Shown here: positions 1-6,949 of the stretch, piece after piece
How the letters are laid out: every line of letters begins with the position of its first letter
How positions within the stretch are numbered: position 1 is the stretch's first letter
From: an uncultured Collinsella sp.
Lineage (GTDB): Bacteria; Actinomycetota; Coriobacteriia; Coriobacteriales; Coriobacteriaceae
Reading direction: 5' to 3'
Length of the DNA stretch: 23,810 bases
Assembly (NCBI GenBank): GCA_958370325.1
Contig: CATXJW010000030.1
Location: 1 to 23,810, forward strand
The notes under the pieces: generated by a model
What the model was told of the DNA's origin: nothing
The model's database searches: none
The model's input: the letters and a program-made list of their open reading frames with translations, nothing else
Translations under genes and position numbers: made by a program

Positions 1-193
1 ACGGTGGTGTAAGAGACCACCAGCGTCGTGGCAACACGGCGGCTTGGCAAGCCCCATCCGGAGCAAGCGCGAATAGGAACGCTATGGGCCGGCCCGGTCC
101 GCGTTCGGGTAGCGTGCGTGGAGCTGCACGGTAACGTGCAGACAAGATAAATGACCGTTCACGACAGAACCCGGCTTATAGGCCCACTCAGCA
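1..193 (+). ncRNA. rnpB: RNase P RNA (3' part, cut by window start)
   Basis: This is the 3' portion of the catalytic RNA of ribonuclease P, which trims the 5' leader of pre-tRNAs. The strand carries the late conserved blocks of a class A RNA: a run reading AGAGACCACCAGC near position 11, GCAAGCCCCATCCGGAGCAA around 46-66, and the universal ACAGAACCCGGCTTATAGG (about 164-182) that forms the 3' side of P4 and the end of the molecule. The 5' half lies outside the window. The exact 3' end is inferred from the usual few bases past the GGCTTATAGGCC block. Confidence 0.95.
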
Positions 194-505
194 ACTATGT
201 TGACGCTGCGACGGCGTCAGCTGGCCGATTTGGCGCTCATTCGTCGGTCGCCGCCATAAGGCGTGCTCCCTCCTCTTTCGGGCCAAATCGACTCAGCTGA
301 CGCCGTCTCGCTGTCTTTGCCTGATCATCGGCAGCCTCATTTTTGTTACGATCCTGTCTTACAAGGCACTTTGCTCGCGCTGACAGGTTCTCGCTTTCGT
401 TGACGGAATCATCGGCGTTGCCGTTCTATTTACTGGGGTTATCGGTACGGGCTTTGCCGTATTATTGAGGCTGTTTGTTGCTTTGCTTGTGTTTGAGGGG
501 CTTTG
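194..505. other. Intergenic region between rnpB and yigZ
   Basis: This stretch of about 310 bases has no convincing gene. It holds a long imperfect inverted repeat (210-307, listed separately), a T-rich tract at 339-343 and a GC-poorer segment running up to the yigZ ribosome binding site. One frame of 321-500 reads as hydrophobic peptide but has no ATG, contains a TGA at 381-383 and runs into yigZ in a different frame, so I do not call it. I could not settle on a promoter for yigZ here. Confidence 0.6.
210..307. repeat. Long imperfect inverted repeat downstream of rnpB
   Basis: Bases 210-223 (GACGGCGTCAGCTG) are perfectly complementary to 294-307. A second 9-bp arm, 226-234 (CGATTTGGC), pairs with 282-290. 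A 2-by-3 internal loop separates the two arms, giving 23 paired bases around a 47-base loop. No good T-run follows directly (TTTTT is at 339-343), so it is not a textbook intrinsic terminator. It may still end rnpB transcription or be a dispersed hairpin element. Confidence 0.7.
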
Positions 506-1141
506 TTGGACAGCTATTTTACTCTGCAATCGAATATTGAGGCTACGGGTGAGTTCGTCGATCGCAAGAGCCGGTTTATTGCCCAGCTGGTCCATATTGA
601 GTCCGAGGACGAGGCAAACACCTTTATCGAGATGGTTTGCAAGCGTCATTACGACGCTCGGCACAATGTCCCCGCGTGGATTTTGGTCGATGGACGCGAG
701 CGCCAGAGCGATGATGGCGAGCCGAGCCGCACGAGCGGAATGCCGACGCTCGAGGTGCTGCGCGGTGCGGGACTTAAAAACGTATGCTGTGTTGTGACGC
801 GTTATTTTGGTGGCACGCTGTTGGGGCCCGGTGGCTTGGTACGCGCCTATACCGCGGCGACACAGGCGGCGGTGGCCGCGGCTCAGGAGGCTGGGCAGAT
901 CGTTGAGATGACGAGTGTCGTGCCGGTTGACGTGCATGTGGCCTATCCACAGTATGAGCAGGTGCTTCGTTTGGCGCAGGATTCGGGTGCCAAGGTTTCG
1001 GATACCGATTACGCGGATGCCGTGACACTTCACTTGGTGTTTAAGGCGGGGGAGCAGGAGCTGTTTTGCGCCAAGATGCGCGAGCTTATGGCGGGGCGCG
1101 AGGAGATCGAGGTCGGCGCTCCCGAATTTGCTGAGTTCTAA
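506..1141 (+). CDS. yigZ: YigZ / IMPACT (UPF0029) family protein
   Basis: This cytosolic protein belongs to the YigZ/IMPACT family, related to eukaryotic IMPACT, a translation-regulation protein. The bacterial role is not firmly defined. The signature is clear in the first 120 residues: a DDGEPSRTSGMPTLEVL block, then VVTRYFGGTLLGPGGLVRAYTAA. A second, ferredoxin-like domain of about 75 residues follows, and the total of about 211 residues fits the family. There is no ATG near the family start. Two tandem TTG codons lie at 503 and 506, and GAGGGG at 495-500 is better spaced for 506, so I use that. The gene stands alone after rnpB and ends in a terminator hairpin. Confidence 0.9.
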   Translation: MDSYFTLQSNIEATGEFVDRKSRFIAQLVHIESEDEANTFIEMVCKRHYDARHNVPAWILVDGRERQSDDGEPSRTSGMPTLEVLRGAGLKNVCCVVTRYFGGTLLGPGGLVRAYTAATQAAVAAAQEAGQIVEMTSVVPVDVHVAYPQYEQVLRLAQDSGAKVSDTDYADAVTLHLVFKAGEQELFCAKMRELMAGREEIEVGAPEFAEF

Positions 1142-1144
1142 CGG

Positions 1145-1196
1145 CGACGGCCGGCGTGCTTTTGGATGAATCTCAAGCGCGCCGGCCGTCGTTTTC
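1145..1196 (+). terminator. Terminator after yigZ
   Basis: A perfect 12-bp GC-rich stem, CGACGGCCGGCG (1145-1156) with CGCCGGCCGTCG (1180-1191), is followed by TTTTC. It lies between two convergent genes. The T-run is on the plus strand, so it mainly serves yigZ, though it could also slow transcription from the minus strand. Confidence 0.8.
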
Positions 1197-1208
1197 TGTT
1201 GCTATCGT

Positions 1209-1655
1209 TTACTCGGCGAGCTGCTTTAGCATATCGCAGGCGATTTCGACGGCATCGTCGATGCAGCCGGGACAGCTGCGGAGCGGACCCTTGTCCGATC
1301 CGACGCCCTTGAGCGTGCCACAGACGGTCGTCGTGTTCTTCTCGCCAAAGCGCTTGGCAATCTCGCGCGACAGCTTGTAGGTCTGGCCCTTGGTCTTGGG
1401 GTTTTCTATACCGTCGCTCATCACAAAGCCCATGATGGCCACGGCGCCCGAGATGGCGCCGCAGGTCTCGGTCATGCCGCCCATGCCGGCGCCAAAGCCC
1501 TCGGTGAGGGTAAAGGCGATCTGGGGGTCGAGCCCCACAGCGGGCGCGAGCGTGCAAGCGACAGCCTGGGCGCAGTTAAAGCCGCGGGCGTGGTACTCGG
1601 CAGCCTGAGCCTGACAGGCGGTGATGTCGAGCTGGGCTGTATCGATTTGCTTCAT
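1209..1655 (-). CDS. C_GCAxxG_C_C family protein (putative redox protein)
   Basis: A 148-residue protein of the C_GCAxxG_C_C family, small cysteine-rich proteins common in anaerobes and presumed to bind metal or act in redox reactions; no reaction is established. The pattern is visible: FNCAQAVACTL, then GFGAGMGG, then TETCGAISGAV, a later VCG, and a closing SCPGCIDDAVEIACDML. A reading frame continues upstream, but AAGGAG lies six bases before the ATG at 1653-1655, which decides the start; the extra N-terminal residues are not family-like. It is transcribed divergently from the sulfhydrylase gene. Confidence 0.85.
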   Translation of the reverse strand: MKQIDTAQLDITACQAQAAEYHARGFNCAQAVACTLAPAVGLDPQIAFTLTEGFGAGMGGMTETCGAISGAVAIMGFVMSDGIENPKTKGQTYKLSREIAKRFGEKNTTTVCGTLKGVGSDKGPLRSCPGCIDDAVEIACDMLKQLAE

Positions 1656-1670
1656 CGTTGTCTCCTTGGT

Positions 1671-1699
1671 CACGGTGTACCCGCCTATGGTACCCGTGA
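1671..1699. promoter_or_regulatory. Inverted repeat upstream of the C_GCAxxG_C_C gene
   Basis: CACGGTGTACC and GGTACCCGTG form an inverted repeat with one bulged base and a short centre. It lies just upstream of the minus-strand ribosome binding site, where an operator or 5' leader hairpin would be. Evidence is the sequence symmetry only. Confidence 0.35.
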
Positions 1700-1817
1700 C
1701 GGGGCATGTAATCATCGAGAGCTTCATGTATGCCTCATTTATATCCATCGATTAAATGCCTAAGGCTGAGACGAATGCCCCTGATTTATTTGTCTCATAA
1801 CCTATCGGCGGGATGGG

Positions 1818-1846
1818 TTGAGAGGGGTGCGGGGTAGCGGTATCGT
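1818..1846 (+). promoter_or_regulatory. Sigma-70-type promoter of the sulfhydrylase gene
   Basis: TTGAGA (1818-1823) and TATCGT (1841-1846) are separated by exactly 17 bases. This predicts a transcript start about 30 bases before the ribosome binding site AAGGGAG (1873-1879). I do not see an S-box or other methionine-responsive riboswitch in the short leader. Confidence 0.55.
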
Positions 1847-1885
1847 GAACCGAATAAAAACAAAACCCAAGTAAGGGAGTTGGAT

Positions 1886-3169
1886 ATGAGCAAGCAGACC
1901 ATCGGTACCACGTGTGTTCAGGGCGGTTATCGCCCGGGCGATGCAGAGCCGCGTCAGGTGCCCATCTATCAGTCAACCACGTGGAAGTACGACACGTCCG
2001 AGCACATGGGCAAGCTGTTTGACCTGGAGGAGTCGGGCTACTTCTATAGCCGTCTGCAGAACCCCACGTGCGATTTGGTCGCCGCCAAGATCTGTGAGAT
2101 GGAGGGCGGCACCGCTGCGATGCTCACGAGTTCGGGCATGGCTGCGAACTTCCTTGCGATCTTTAACGTGGCCGGTGCCGGTGATCACGTGGTCGCAAGC
2201 TCTGCCATCTACGGCGGTACCTACAACCTGCTTGCCCATACCATGGGCCGTATGGGCGTTACCTGCACGTTCGTTGCCCCCGACTGCACCGATGAGGAGC
2301 TCGAGGCAGCCTTTGAGCCCAATACCAAGCTCGTCTTTGGCGAGACGATTGCCAACCCTGCCCTTGCCGTGCTCGATATTGAGCGCTTTGCCAAGGCCGC
2401 GCATGACCACGGCGTGCCGCTGATGGTCGACAACACCTTCCCGACGCCCGTGATGTGCCGTCCCTTTGAGTGGGGCGCCGACATCGTCACGCACTCCACC
2501 ACCAAGTACATGGATGGACATGCTGCCTACCTGGGCGGCGTGATCGTCGACCACGGCCAGTTTGACTGGATGGCCCATGCGGACAAGTTCCCGGGCCTCA
2601 CCACGCCCGACGAGAGCTACCACGGCGTGACGTATGCCGAGAAGTTCGGTCGCGAGGGCGCCTTCATTACCAAGGCCACCGCGCAGCTCATGCGCGACCT
2701 CGGCCCTATGCAGAACCCGCAGGCGGCGTTTTTCCTGAACAGCTCGCTCGAGAGCCTGCATGTGCGCATGCCGCGTCATTGCGAGAACGGCCTGGCCGTT
2801 GCCAAGTTCCTGCAGAGCCATCCCAAGGTGCGCTTCGTGAGCTATCCGGGCCTGGAGGGCGATAAGTACTATGACCTGGCTCAGAAGTACATGCCTAACG
2901 GTACCTGCGGCGTTGTGAGCTTTGGCTTTAACGGTGGTCGCGCGGCGGCCGAGACCTTTATGAAGAGCCTCAAGCTTGCCCAGATCGCCACGCATGTGGC
3001 CGACGCCCGCACTTGCTGCCTGCATCCCGCTAACGCTACGCATCGCCAGATGAACGATGAGGAGCTCATCGCCTGTGGCATCTCCGCCGACATGGTGCGC
3101 CTGTCGTGCGGCCTCGAGGACACGGCCGACCTGATTGCCGACCTTGAGCAGGCTCTCGAGCAGTGCTAG
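1886..3169 (+). CDS. metY: O-acetylhomoserine aminocarboxypropyltransferase (sulfhydrylase)
   Basis: A PLP enzyme of the Cys/Met metabolism family that makes homocysteine from O-acetylhomoserine and sulfide, the direct sulfhydrylation route to methionine. Fold-type I landmarks are present: an early TTCVQGGYRPGD, the PIYQSTTWKY segment, the SSGMAANFLA cofactor region, VDNTFPTPVMCRPFEWGADI, and the Schiff-base lysine in HSTTKYMDGH (about K207). At 427 residues it matches MetY and is longer than cystathionine gamma-synthase or lyase (about 380-400). A TTG at 1880 abuts the AAGGGAG, so the ATG at 1886 is the better start. Closely related members may use other thiols or selenide, and sequence alone does not exclude that. 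It is monocistronic, with two terminators behind it. Confidence 0.88.
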   Translation: MSKQTIGTTCVQGGYRPGDAEPRQVPIYQSTTWKYDTSEHMGKLFDLEESGYFYSRLQNPTCDLVAAKICEMEGGTAAMLTSSGMAANFLAIFNVAGAGDHVVASSAIYGGTYNLLAHTMGRMGVTCTFVAPDCTDEELEAAFEPNTKLVFGETIANPALAVLDIERFAKAAHDHGVPLMVDNTFPTPVMCRPFEWGADIVTHSTTKYMDGHAAYLGGVIVDHGQFDWMAHADKFPGLTTPDESYHGVTYAEKFGREGAFITKATAQLMRDLGPMQNPQAAFFLNSSLESLHVRMPRHCENGLAVAKFLQSHPKVRFVSYPGLEGDKYYDLAQKYMPNGTCGVVSFGFNGGRAAAETFMKSLKLAQIATHVADARTCCLHPANATHRQMNDEELIACGISADMVRLSCGLEDTADLIADLEQALEQC

Positions 3170-3185
3170 GCTAGCGTTCGCATAA

Positions 3186-3220
3186 GTCGCCGATGCCGAC
3201 AGAGGGCTTCGGCGACCTTT
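3186..3220 (+). terminator. First terminator after metY
   Basis: GTCGCCGA (3186-3193) pairs with TCGGCGAC (3209-3216), followed by CTTTA. The T-run is weak and a second, stronger hairpin lies just downstream. Confidence 0.6.
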
Positions 3221-3239
3221 ACGTTCCGATTCCGTAGGC

Positions 3240-3283
3240 GGGACCCCAATCACGACTTTGCAGGCGATTGGGGCCCCGTTTTT
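3240..3283 (+). terminator. Second, stronger terminator after metY
   Basis: A 12-position stem with one mismatch (3240-3251 against 3266-3277, core CCCCAATC/GATTGGGG) is followed by GTTTTT. It ends 26 bases before the transporter start, which argues that the transporter frame does not begin further upstream. Confidence 0.85.
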
Positions 3284-3309
3284 GCGTTGCGCCACTCGAA
3301 AGGATGGAC

Positions 3310-4614
3310 ATGGAGAAAACCGCAGAGCAGCTGCGCCGCGAGCGCATTGCCCTTGAGGGCGACACCCACGGCAAGAACAAATGGGCGATTCTGTTTACGG
3401 TGCTCATTATGACGTTTATGGCGTGTCTGGATTCGACCGTCGTGACCGTGGCGCTGCCCGTGATGCAAAAGGAGCTGGGCGTGGGCCTCGATCGCATTCA
3501 GCTGGTGAGCTCGGTGTATCTGCTTGCGACATGCGTGGCTATGTTGCCGTTTGGCCGTCTGGGCGACGTGCGCGGCAAGGTGAATGTTTTCCAGCTGGGC
3601 GTCATCGTCTTTACGGTCGGCTCGCTGCTGTGCGGCCTTTCGGCTTCGCTCGAGGTTCTTATCCTGGCACGTATTGTTCAGGGCGTCGGTTGCGCGGCGG
3701 CCATGGCTAACAACATGGGTATCATCACCGAGTCGTTTCCGGCGCGCGAGCGCGGTCGTGCCATGGGTATCCTCGCGACCTTCGTGGCCCTCGGCATGAT
3801 GTGTGGCCCCGTGCTCGGCGGCATGCTGGTGGCAAGTTTTCCCTGGGAGAGCATCTTCCTCATCAACCTGCCCATTGGCGTCATCTCGTTTATCGTGGGG
3901 CTCTACACGCTGCCGCATGTTAAGCCGGAGGCCGGCAAGCGTCCCATGTCCATGATCGAGGCCGCTCGTCGCTGCTTTGCAAATTCGGCCTTCACCATCA
4001 ACCTAGCCTGCATGCTCATCGTGTTCGTTGGCATTGGCGCATCCGAGTTTATTCTGCCGTTCTATTTCCAGGATGCCCATGGCTTTAGCTCCGATATTTC
4101 CGGACTACTCTTTTTGGCGCTGCCGATGGTGAATGCCTTTATCGGCCCGCTTTCGGGTACGGTTTCGGACCGTGTAGGCTGCGAGGGCCCCACGGCGGTC
4201 GGCCTGGGCGTGTACGTATGCGGTCTCTTTGCGGTAAGTACGCTTGACGAGCACTCTTCCATCCCAGTGATCGTGTGCTGTGTCGCGTTTATGTCGTGCG
4301 GCACGTCGATTTTCCAGAGTCCCAACAACTCGCTGTACATGGGTTCGGCTCCGCGCGAAGCGCTCGGCTTTGCGGGCAGCCTGGGCAGCCTGGCGCGCTA
4401 TGCGGGTATGGCAGTGGGCATTACGGCGGCGTCGCATATCCTGTATGGGCAGATGAGTGTGGCGATGGGCGAGGCCGTGACCAGTTTTGTTGCAGGCCGT
4501 CCGGATGTGTTCCTGTTTGGTTTTCGTTCGGTGTTCTACGTGCTCATGGCTGTGGCGGCAGCGGGCTTTGCGCTTGCCATGGTGCGTTTGGTGAAGATGC
4601 GCGCCCGCCATTAG
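3310..4614 (+). CDS. MFS transporter, DHA2 (EmrB/QacA)-like
   Basis: A major facilitator superfamily permease, probably a proton-coupled drug or metabolite exporter in the inner membrane. The first helix has the DHA2 motif LDSTVVTVALP, and the loop between helices 2 and 3 has the motif A-like GRLGDVRGK. I count about 12 hydrophobic segments in 434 residues, so it lacks the two extra central helices of 14-helix DHA2 pumps. The ATG at 3304 abuts AAAGG, while the ATG at 3310 sits six bases after it, so 3310 is the likely start. The substrate cannot be told. No neighbouring regulator gene is present. Confidence 0.85.
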   Translation: MEKTAEQLRRERIALEGDTHGKNKWAILFTVLIMTFMACLDSTVVTVALPVMQKELGVGLDRIQLVSSVYLLATCVAMLPFGRLGDVRGKVNVFQLGVIVFTVGSLLCGLSASLEVLILARIVQGVGCAAAMANNMGIITESFPARERGRAMGILATFVALGMMCGPVLGGMLVASFPWESIFLINLPIGVISFIVGLYTLPHVKPEAGKRPMSMIEAARRCFANSAFTINLACMLIVFVGIGASEFILPFYFQDAHGFSSDISGLLFLALPMVNAFIGPLSGTVSDRVGCEGPTAVGLGVYVCGLFAVSTLDEHSSIPVIVCCVAFMSCGTSIFQSPNNSLYMGSAPREALGFAGSLGSLARYAGMAVGITAASHILYGQMSVAMGEAVTSFVAGRPDVFLFGFRSVFYVLMAVAAAGFALAMVRLVKMRARH

Positions 4615-4706
4615 CGTGTTGGGAGGCTGTCTGCCACGTATTCGCGCCGTCTCAAAAACTGGTTTGTGGTGCGATGCGGCTTGTGGGGCGGGCGGGGGTC
4701 GGTCCG

Positions 4707-4715
4707 TGGTAGACT
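4707..4715 (+). promoter_or_regulatory. Extended -10 promoter element before xpt
   Basis: TG-G-TAGACT (4707-4715) resembles an extended -10 box, without a good -35. A small stem CGCGG/CCGCG follows in the leader (about 4738-4756). I looked for a purine riboswitch in this leader and did not find its conserved loops. Confidence 0.4.
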
Positions 4716-4770
4716 ATTGAACAACGTTTATTAATCGCGCGGTATCGTTGCCGCGAGAAGGGGTTGCGCC

Positions 4771-5349
4771 ATGCAGGAGCTTGAGGATCGTATTCGCCAT
4801 GACGGCATCGTAAAGGCCGGTAACGTCCTTAAGGTTGATGCCTTCCTCAACCACCAGTGCGACGTTGAGCTGTTCGACCACATGGGCGCCGAGTGGGCCC
4901 GTCTGTTCAAGGGTGTCGCGATCAACAAGATCCTGACGATTGAGGCTTCGGGCATTGGCATGGCCTGCATCGCAGCTCAGCATTTTGGCGGCGTGCCGGT
5001 GGTCTTTGCCAAGAAAGCCCAGTCCATTAACCTCGACGGCGAGCAGTATGCTACGACCATCTACTCCTTTACCAAACAGAAGGAGTACCCGGTTATCGTG
5101 GGCAAGCGTTTCCTGTCCGAGGGCGATAAGGTCCTGATTATCGACGACTTCCTGGCCAACGGCTGCGCTCTTGAGGGTCTTATCAAGATCTGCGAGGCCG
5201 CGGGTGCCGAGGTGTCCGGTATTGGCATTGCCGTGGAGAAGGGCTTCCAGGGCGGTGGCGATAAGCTCCGCGAGCGCGGCTTCCGCGTCGAGAGCCTGGC
5301 CCGTATCGCCGATATGGACTGCGAGACCGGCGAGATCACCTTCGCCTAA
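4771..5349 (+). CDS. xpt: Xanthine phosphoribosyltransferase
   Basis: A 192-residue type I phosphoribosyltransferase that salvages xanthine with PRPP to make XMP in the cytosol. The PRPP loop VLIIDDFLANGCALEGL (about residues 121-137) and the N-terminal MQELEDRI start are typical of Xpt, and the length equals that of the Bacillus enzyme. The start is supported by the GAGAAGGGG a few bases upstream. In Bacillus xpt is followed by a xanthine permease gene (pbuX). Here it is alone and ends in a very strong terminator. Confidence 0.93.
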   Translation: MQELEDRIRHDGIVKAGNVLKVDAFLNHQCDVELFDHMGAEWARLFKGVAINKILTIEASGIGMACIAAQHFGGVPVVFAKKAQSINLDGEQYATTIYSFTKQKEYPVIVGKRFLSEGDKVLIIDDFLANGCALEGLIKICEAAGAEVSGIGIAVEKGFQGGGDKLRERGFRVESLARIADMDCETGEITFA

Positions 5350-5376
5350 GCGCGCAACACAAGCGATTGGTATTCG

Positions 5377-5412
5377 ATGTGACAAAGGGACTTTCCCTTT
5401 GTCACATTTTTT
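5377..5412 (+). terminator. Perfect-hairpin terminator after xpt (element A)
   Basis: ATGTGACAAAGGGA (5377-5390) is exactly complementary to 5394-5407, with a 3-base loop and a run of six T. This is a strong intrinsic terminator. Its arm is closely similar to the arm of the larger hairpin at 5823-5893, so it may belong to a dispersed hairpin family. Confidence 0.9.
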
Positions 5413-5432
5413 GTATGAGGGGAGGTGTTGAT

Positions 5433-5813
5433 ATGGATGAGAACAAGATGGGATGGCGTGAGTATGCGCGCTATGCCGAGATGTCGGCCGAGGAGTTGGC
5501 GCGCGATTGCGAGGTGCAGGTGTTTCGCGCGACGGGTCCGGGCGGACAAGGCGTCAACACGACGGACTCGGCGGTGCGCATGAAGCATGGGCCCACGGGG
5601 ATTGTCGTGACGGCGCGCGAGAGCCGTAGTCAGTTTCAGAATCGCAGCTGCTGTCTGCGTAAGCTGCGCGCTGAGCTTGAGCGTCGCGGGCGTCCACCGC
5701 GCCGTCGCGTCAAGACCAAAGTGCCACAGCGCTCTCGCCAGCGCAGGCTCAACGATAAGCACTTCAACGCGATTAAAAAGGCCAACCGTCGCAAGCCGGG
5801 CGGGGAGGAATGA
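5433..5813 (+). CDS. Small GGQ (RF-1 domain) release-factor-like protein
   Basis: A 126-residue protein holding only the peptidyl-tRNA hydrolysis domain of class I release factors, with GPGGQGVN around residue 38 and no codon-recognition domain. Family knowledge: such proteins (ArfB/YaeJ and relatives) hydrolyse peptidyl-tRNA on stalled ribosomes. The tail from about residue 85 is strongly basic (many Arg/Lys, containing RSRQRRL), as in ArfB, where it enters the empty mRNA channel. The start at 5433 is set by GGGGAGG seven bases upstream; an earlier in-frame ATG at 5415 lies next to the xpt terminator. It is too different for me to say whether it is a true ArfB or a related RF-H-like type. 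Confidence 0.82.
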   Translation: MDENKMGWREYARYAEMSAEELARDCEVQVFRATGPGGQGVNTTDSAVRMKHGPTGIVVTARESRSQFQNRSCCLRKLRAELERRGRPPRRRVKTKVPQRSRQRRLNDKHFNAIKKANRRKPGGEE

Positions 5814-5822
5814 TCTTCTCAA

Positions 5823-5893
5823 TAAGTTGCGGTGAAATAGGGACTGTTTTGCGGCTTTGGCTGCATAAACAGTCCCTATTTCACCGCAACTTA
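5823..5893. repeat. 27-bp perfect inverted repeat between convergent genes (element B)
   Basis: Bases 5823-5849 are exactly complementary to 5867-5893 (27 of 27), around a 17-base loop that can itself close with TGC/GCA. It sits in the gap between the release-factor-like gene and the convergent lipid kinase gene, so it may act as a two-way terminator. The arm contains GTGAAATAGGGACT, close to GTGACAAAGGGACT in element A (5378-5391). Confidence 0.9.
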
Positions 5894-5900
5894 GGTGAAG

Positions 5901-6863
5901 CTAGCGGGTTGGGTGCCAGACCTCGAGGACGGCGGGAAGGATATCCACCTCGATGCGCGAGGCGACAACGGGCTCGCCATCGGCCTGGATGGGGTAGTCG
6001 GGCTCCTCAAAGGTGAGCTCGGCATGGCGGCAGCGGCGCATGCGAATCGGCGGCAGTTTGGTATGGTGGCCGTCTTTGGCCGAAAGGAACATGGGCAGGG
6101 CAACCGCGCGTGGGACGGGGCCGCAGGCGTAGCAGACGTCGAGTATGCCATCGCAGGAATCGGCATCGGGACAGATGCGATAGCCCGAGCCATAGGTGGG
6201 GCCCAGCTGAATTGCCATGATGATCGCCCTCACGCGCTCGGCGGGCGCGCCGTCAAAGCTGACTGTCATGGGGTAGTTGCGATAGCGTAGGCCAAACTGC
6301 TCAAGTCCCGAGAGAGTGTAGAGCGGCGCGCCCGTCAAGCCGGTCTTTTTGCGCAGCTCGGTGGTGCCCAGGCCGATGGCGGCATCGATGCCGACCGAAA
6401 GCGTCTGGTCATAATACTCGACCGTCGCCTCGCCGCTACCGCTTGCGGGGTTCCATGAGCGAATGCGCCCGATGTCCTGACGTTGCAGCTCGCAGGTGAG
6501 TAGCGCGCCAAAATCCTTGCCGGAGAAATCGTCGATACCGAGCGTCTGGGCAAAATCGTTGCCGGAGCCCACGGGCAGGACGGCAAGAGCGGGGCGGGCG
6601 TCCTCCTTTTGCGTCATTAGCCCGTTGACGACCTCGTGAATCACGCCGTCGCCGCCGAGTGCGATAACGGTGTGGTAGCCCGTTGCCTGGGCGGCCAGTT
6701 CCTTGGCGTGTCCCATGCGCTCGGTCAGCACCAAGTCAAACTGGGATGCGCTTGCGGTCATGTCCAAAAAGCGTTGCAGACGCTCGGCAACTTCGCGTGC
6801 CGCACCCGACTGGGCGGCTGGGTTGGCGATGATGAGCGAGCGGCCAAAATCAGTTGCGTGCAT
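5901..6863 (-). CDS. Diacylglycerol kinase family lipid kinase (YegS/DgkB-like)
   Basis: A cytosolic or membrane-associated lipid kinase of the DAGK catalytic family, transferring phosphate from ATP to diacylglycerol or a related lipid. The N-terminal half shows the nucleotide-binding signature: IIANPAA near residue 11, then ALGGDGVIHEVVNGL with GGDG at about 70-73, then LPVGSGNDFAQTLG. The C-terminal half is the usual beta-sandwich and ends in DGEPV and a short hydrophobic-basic tail. Its 320 residues match the family. GGGAG lies eight bases before the ATG. It follows the CLC gene in the same direction with an 86-base gap, so the two may be co-transcribed. Confidence 0.9.
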   Translation of the reverse strand: MHATDFGRSLIIANPAAQSGAAREVAERLQRFLDMTASASQFDLVLTERMGHAKELAAQATGYHTVIALGGDGVIHEVVNGLMTQKEDARPALAVLPVGSGNDFAQTLGIDDFSGKDFGALLTCELQRQDIGRIRSWNPASGSGEATVEYYDQTLSVGIDAAIGLGTTELRKKTGLTGAPLYTLSGLEQFGLRYRNYPMTVSFDGAPAERVRAIIMAIQLGPTYGSGYRICPDADSCDGILDVCYACGPVPRAVALPMFLSAKDGHHTKLPPIRMRRCRHAELTFEEPDYPIQADGEPVVASRIEVDILPAVLEVWHPTR

Positions 6864-6949
6864 GGGGCGACTCCCGGCGTATGACGTGACGGTGCGGTCG
6901 CACTCGGGTTGCGTTGTCCCGATTGTGGCTGCACTGCGAATACTAACGT

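Noticed and set aside
465..797. Plus-strand frame of 110 codons overlapping yigZ
   Set aside because: It runs in another frame through the conserved core of YigZ and has no ribosome binding site.
1973..3295. Long minus-strand frame of 440 codons opposite metY
   Set aside because: It lies fully over a clearly recognised PLP enzyme and its translation has the repetitive Ala/Arg/His-rich look of an antisense shadow in high-GC DNA.
4660..4770. Purine (xanthine/guanine) riboswitch before xpt
   Set aside because: The conserved loop and junction sequences of the purine riboswitch are not present; only a small stem is seen.
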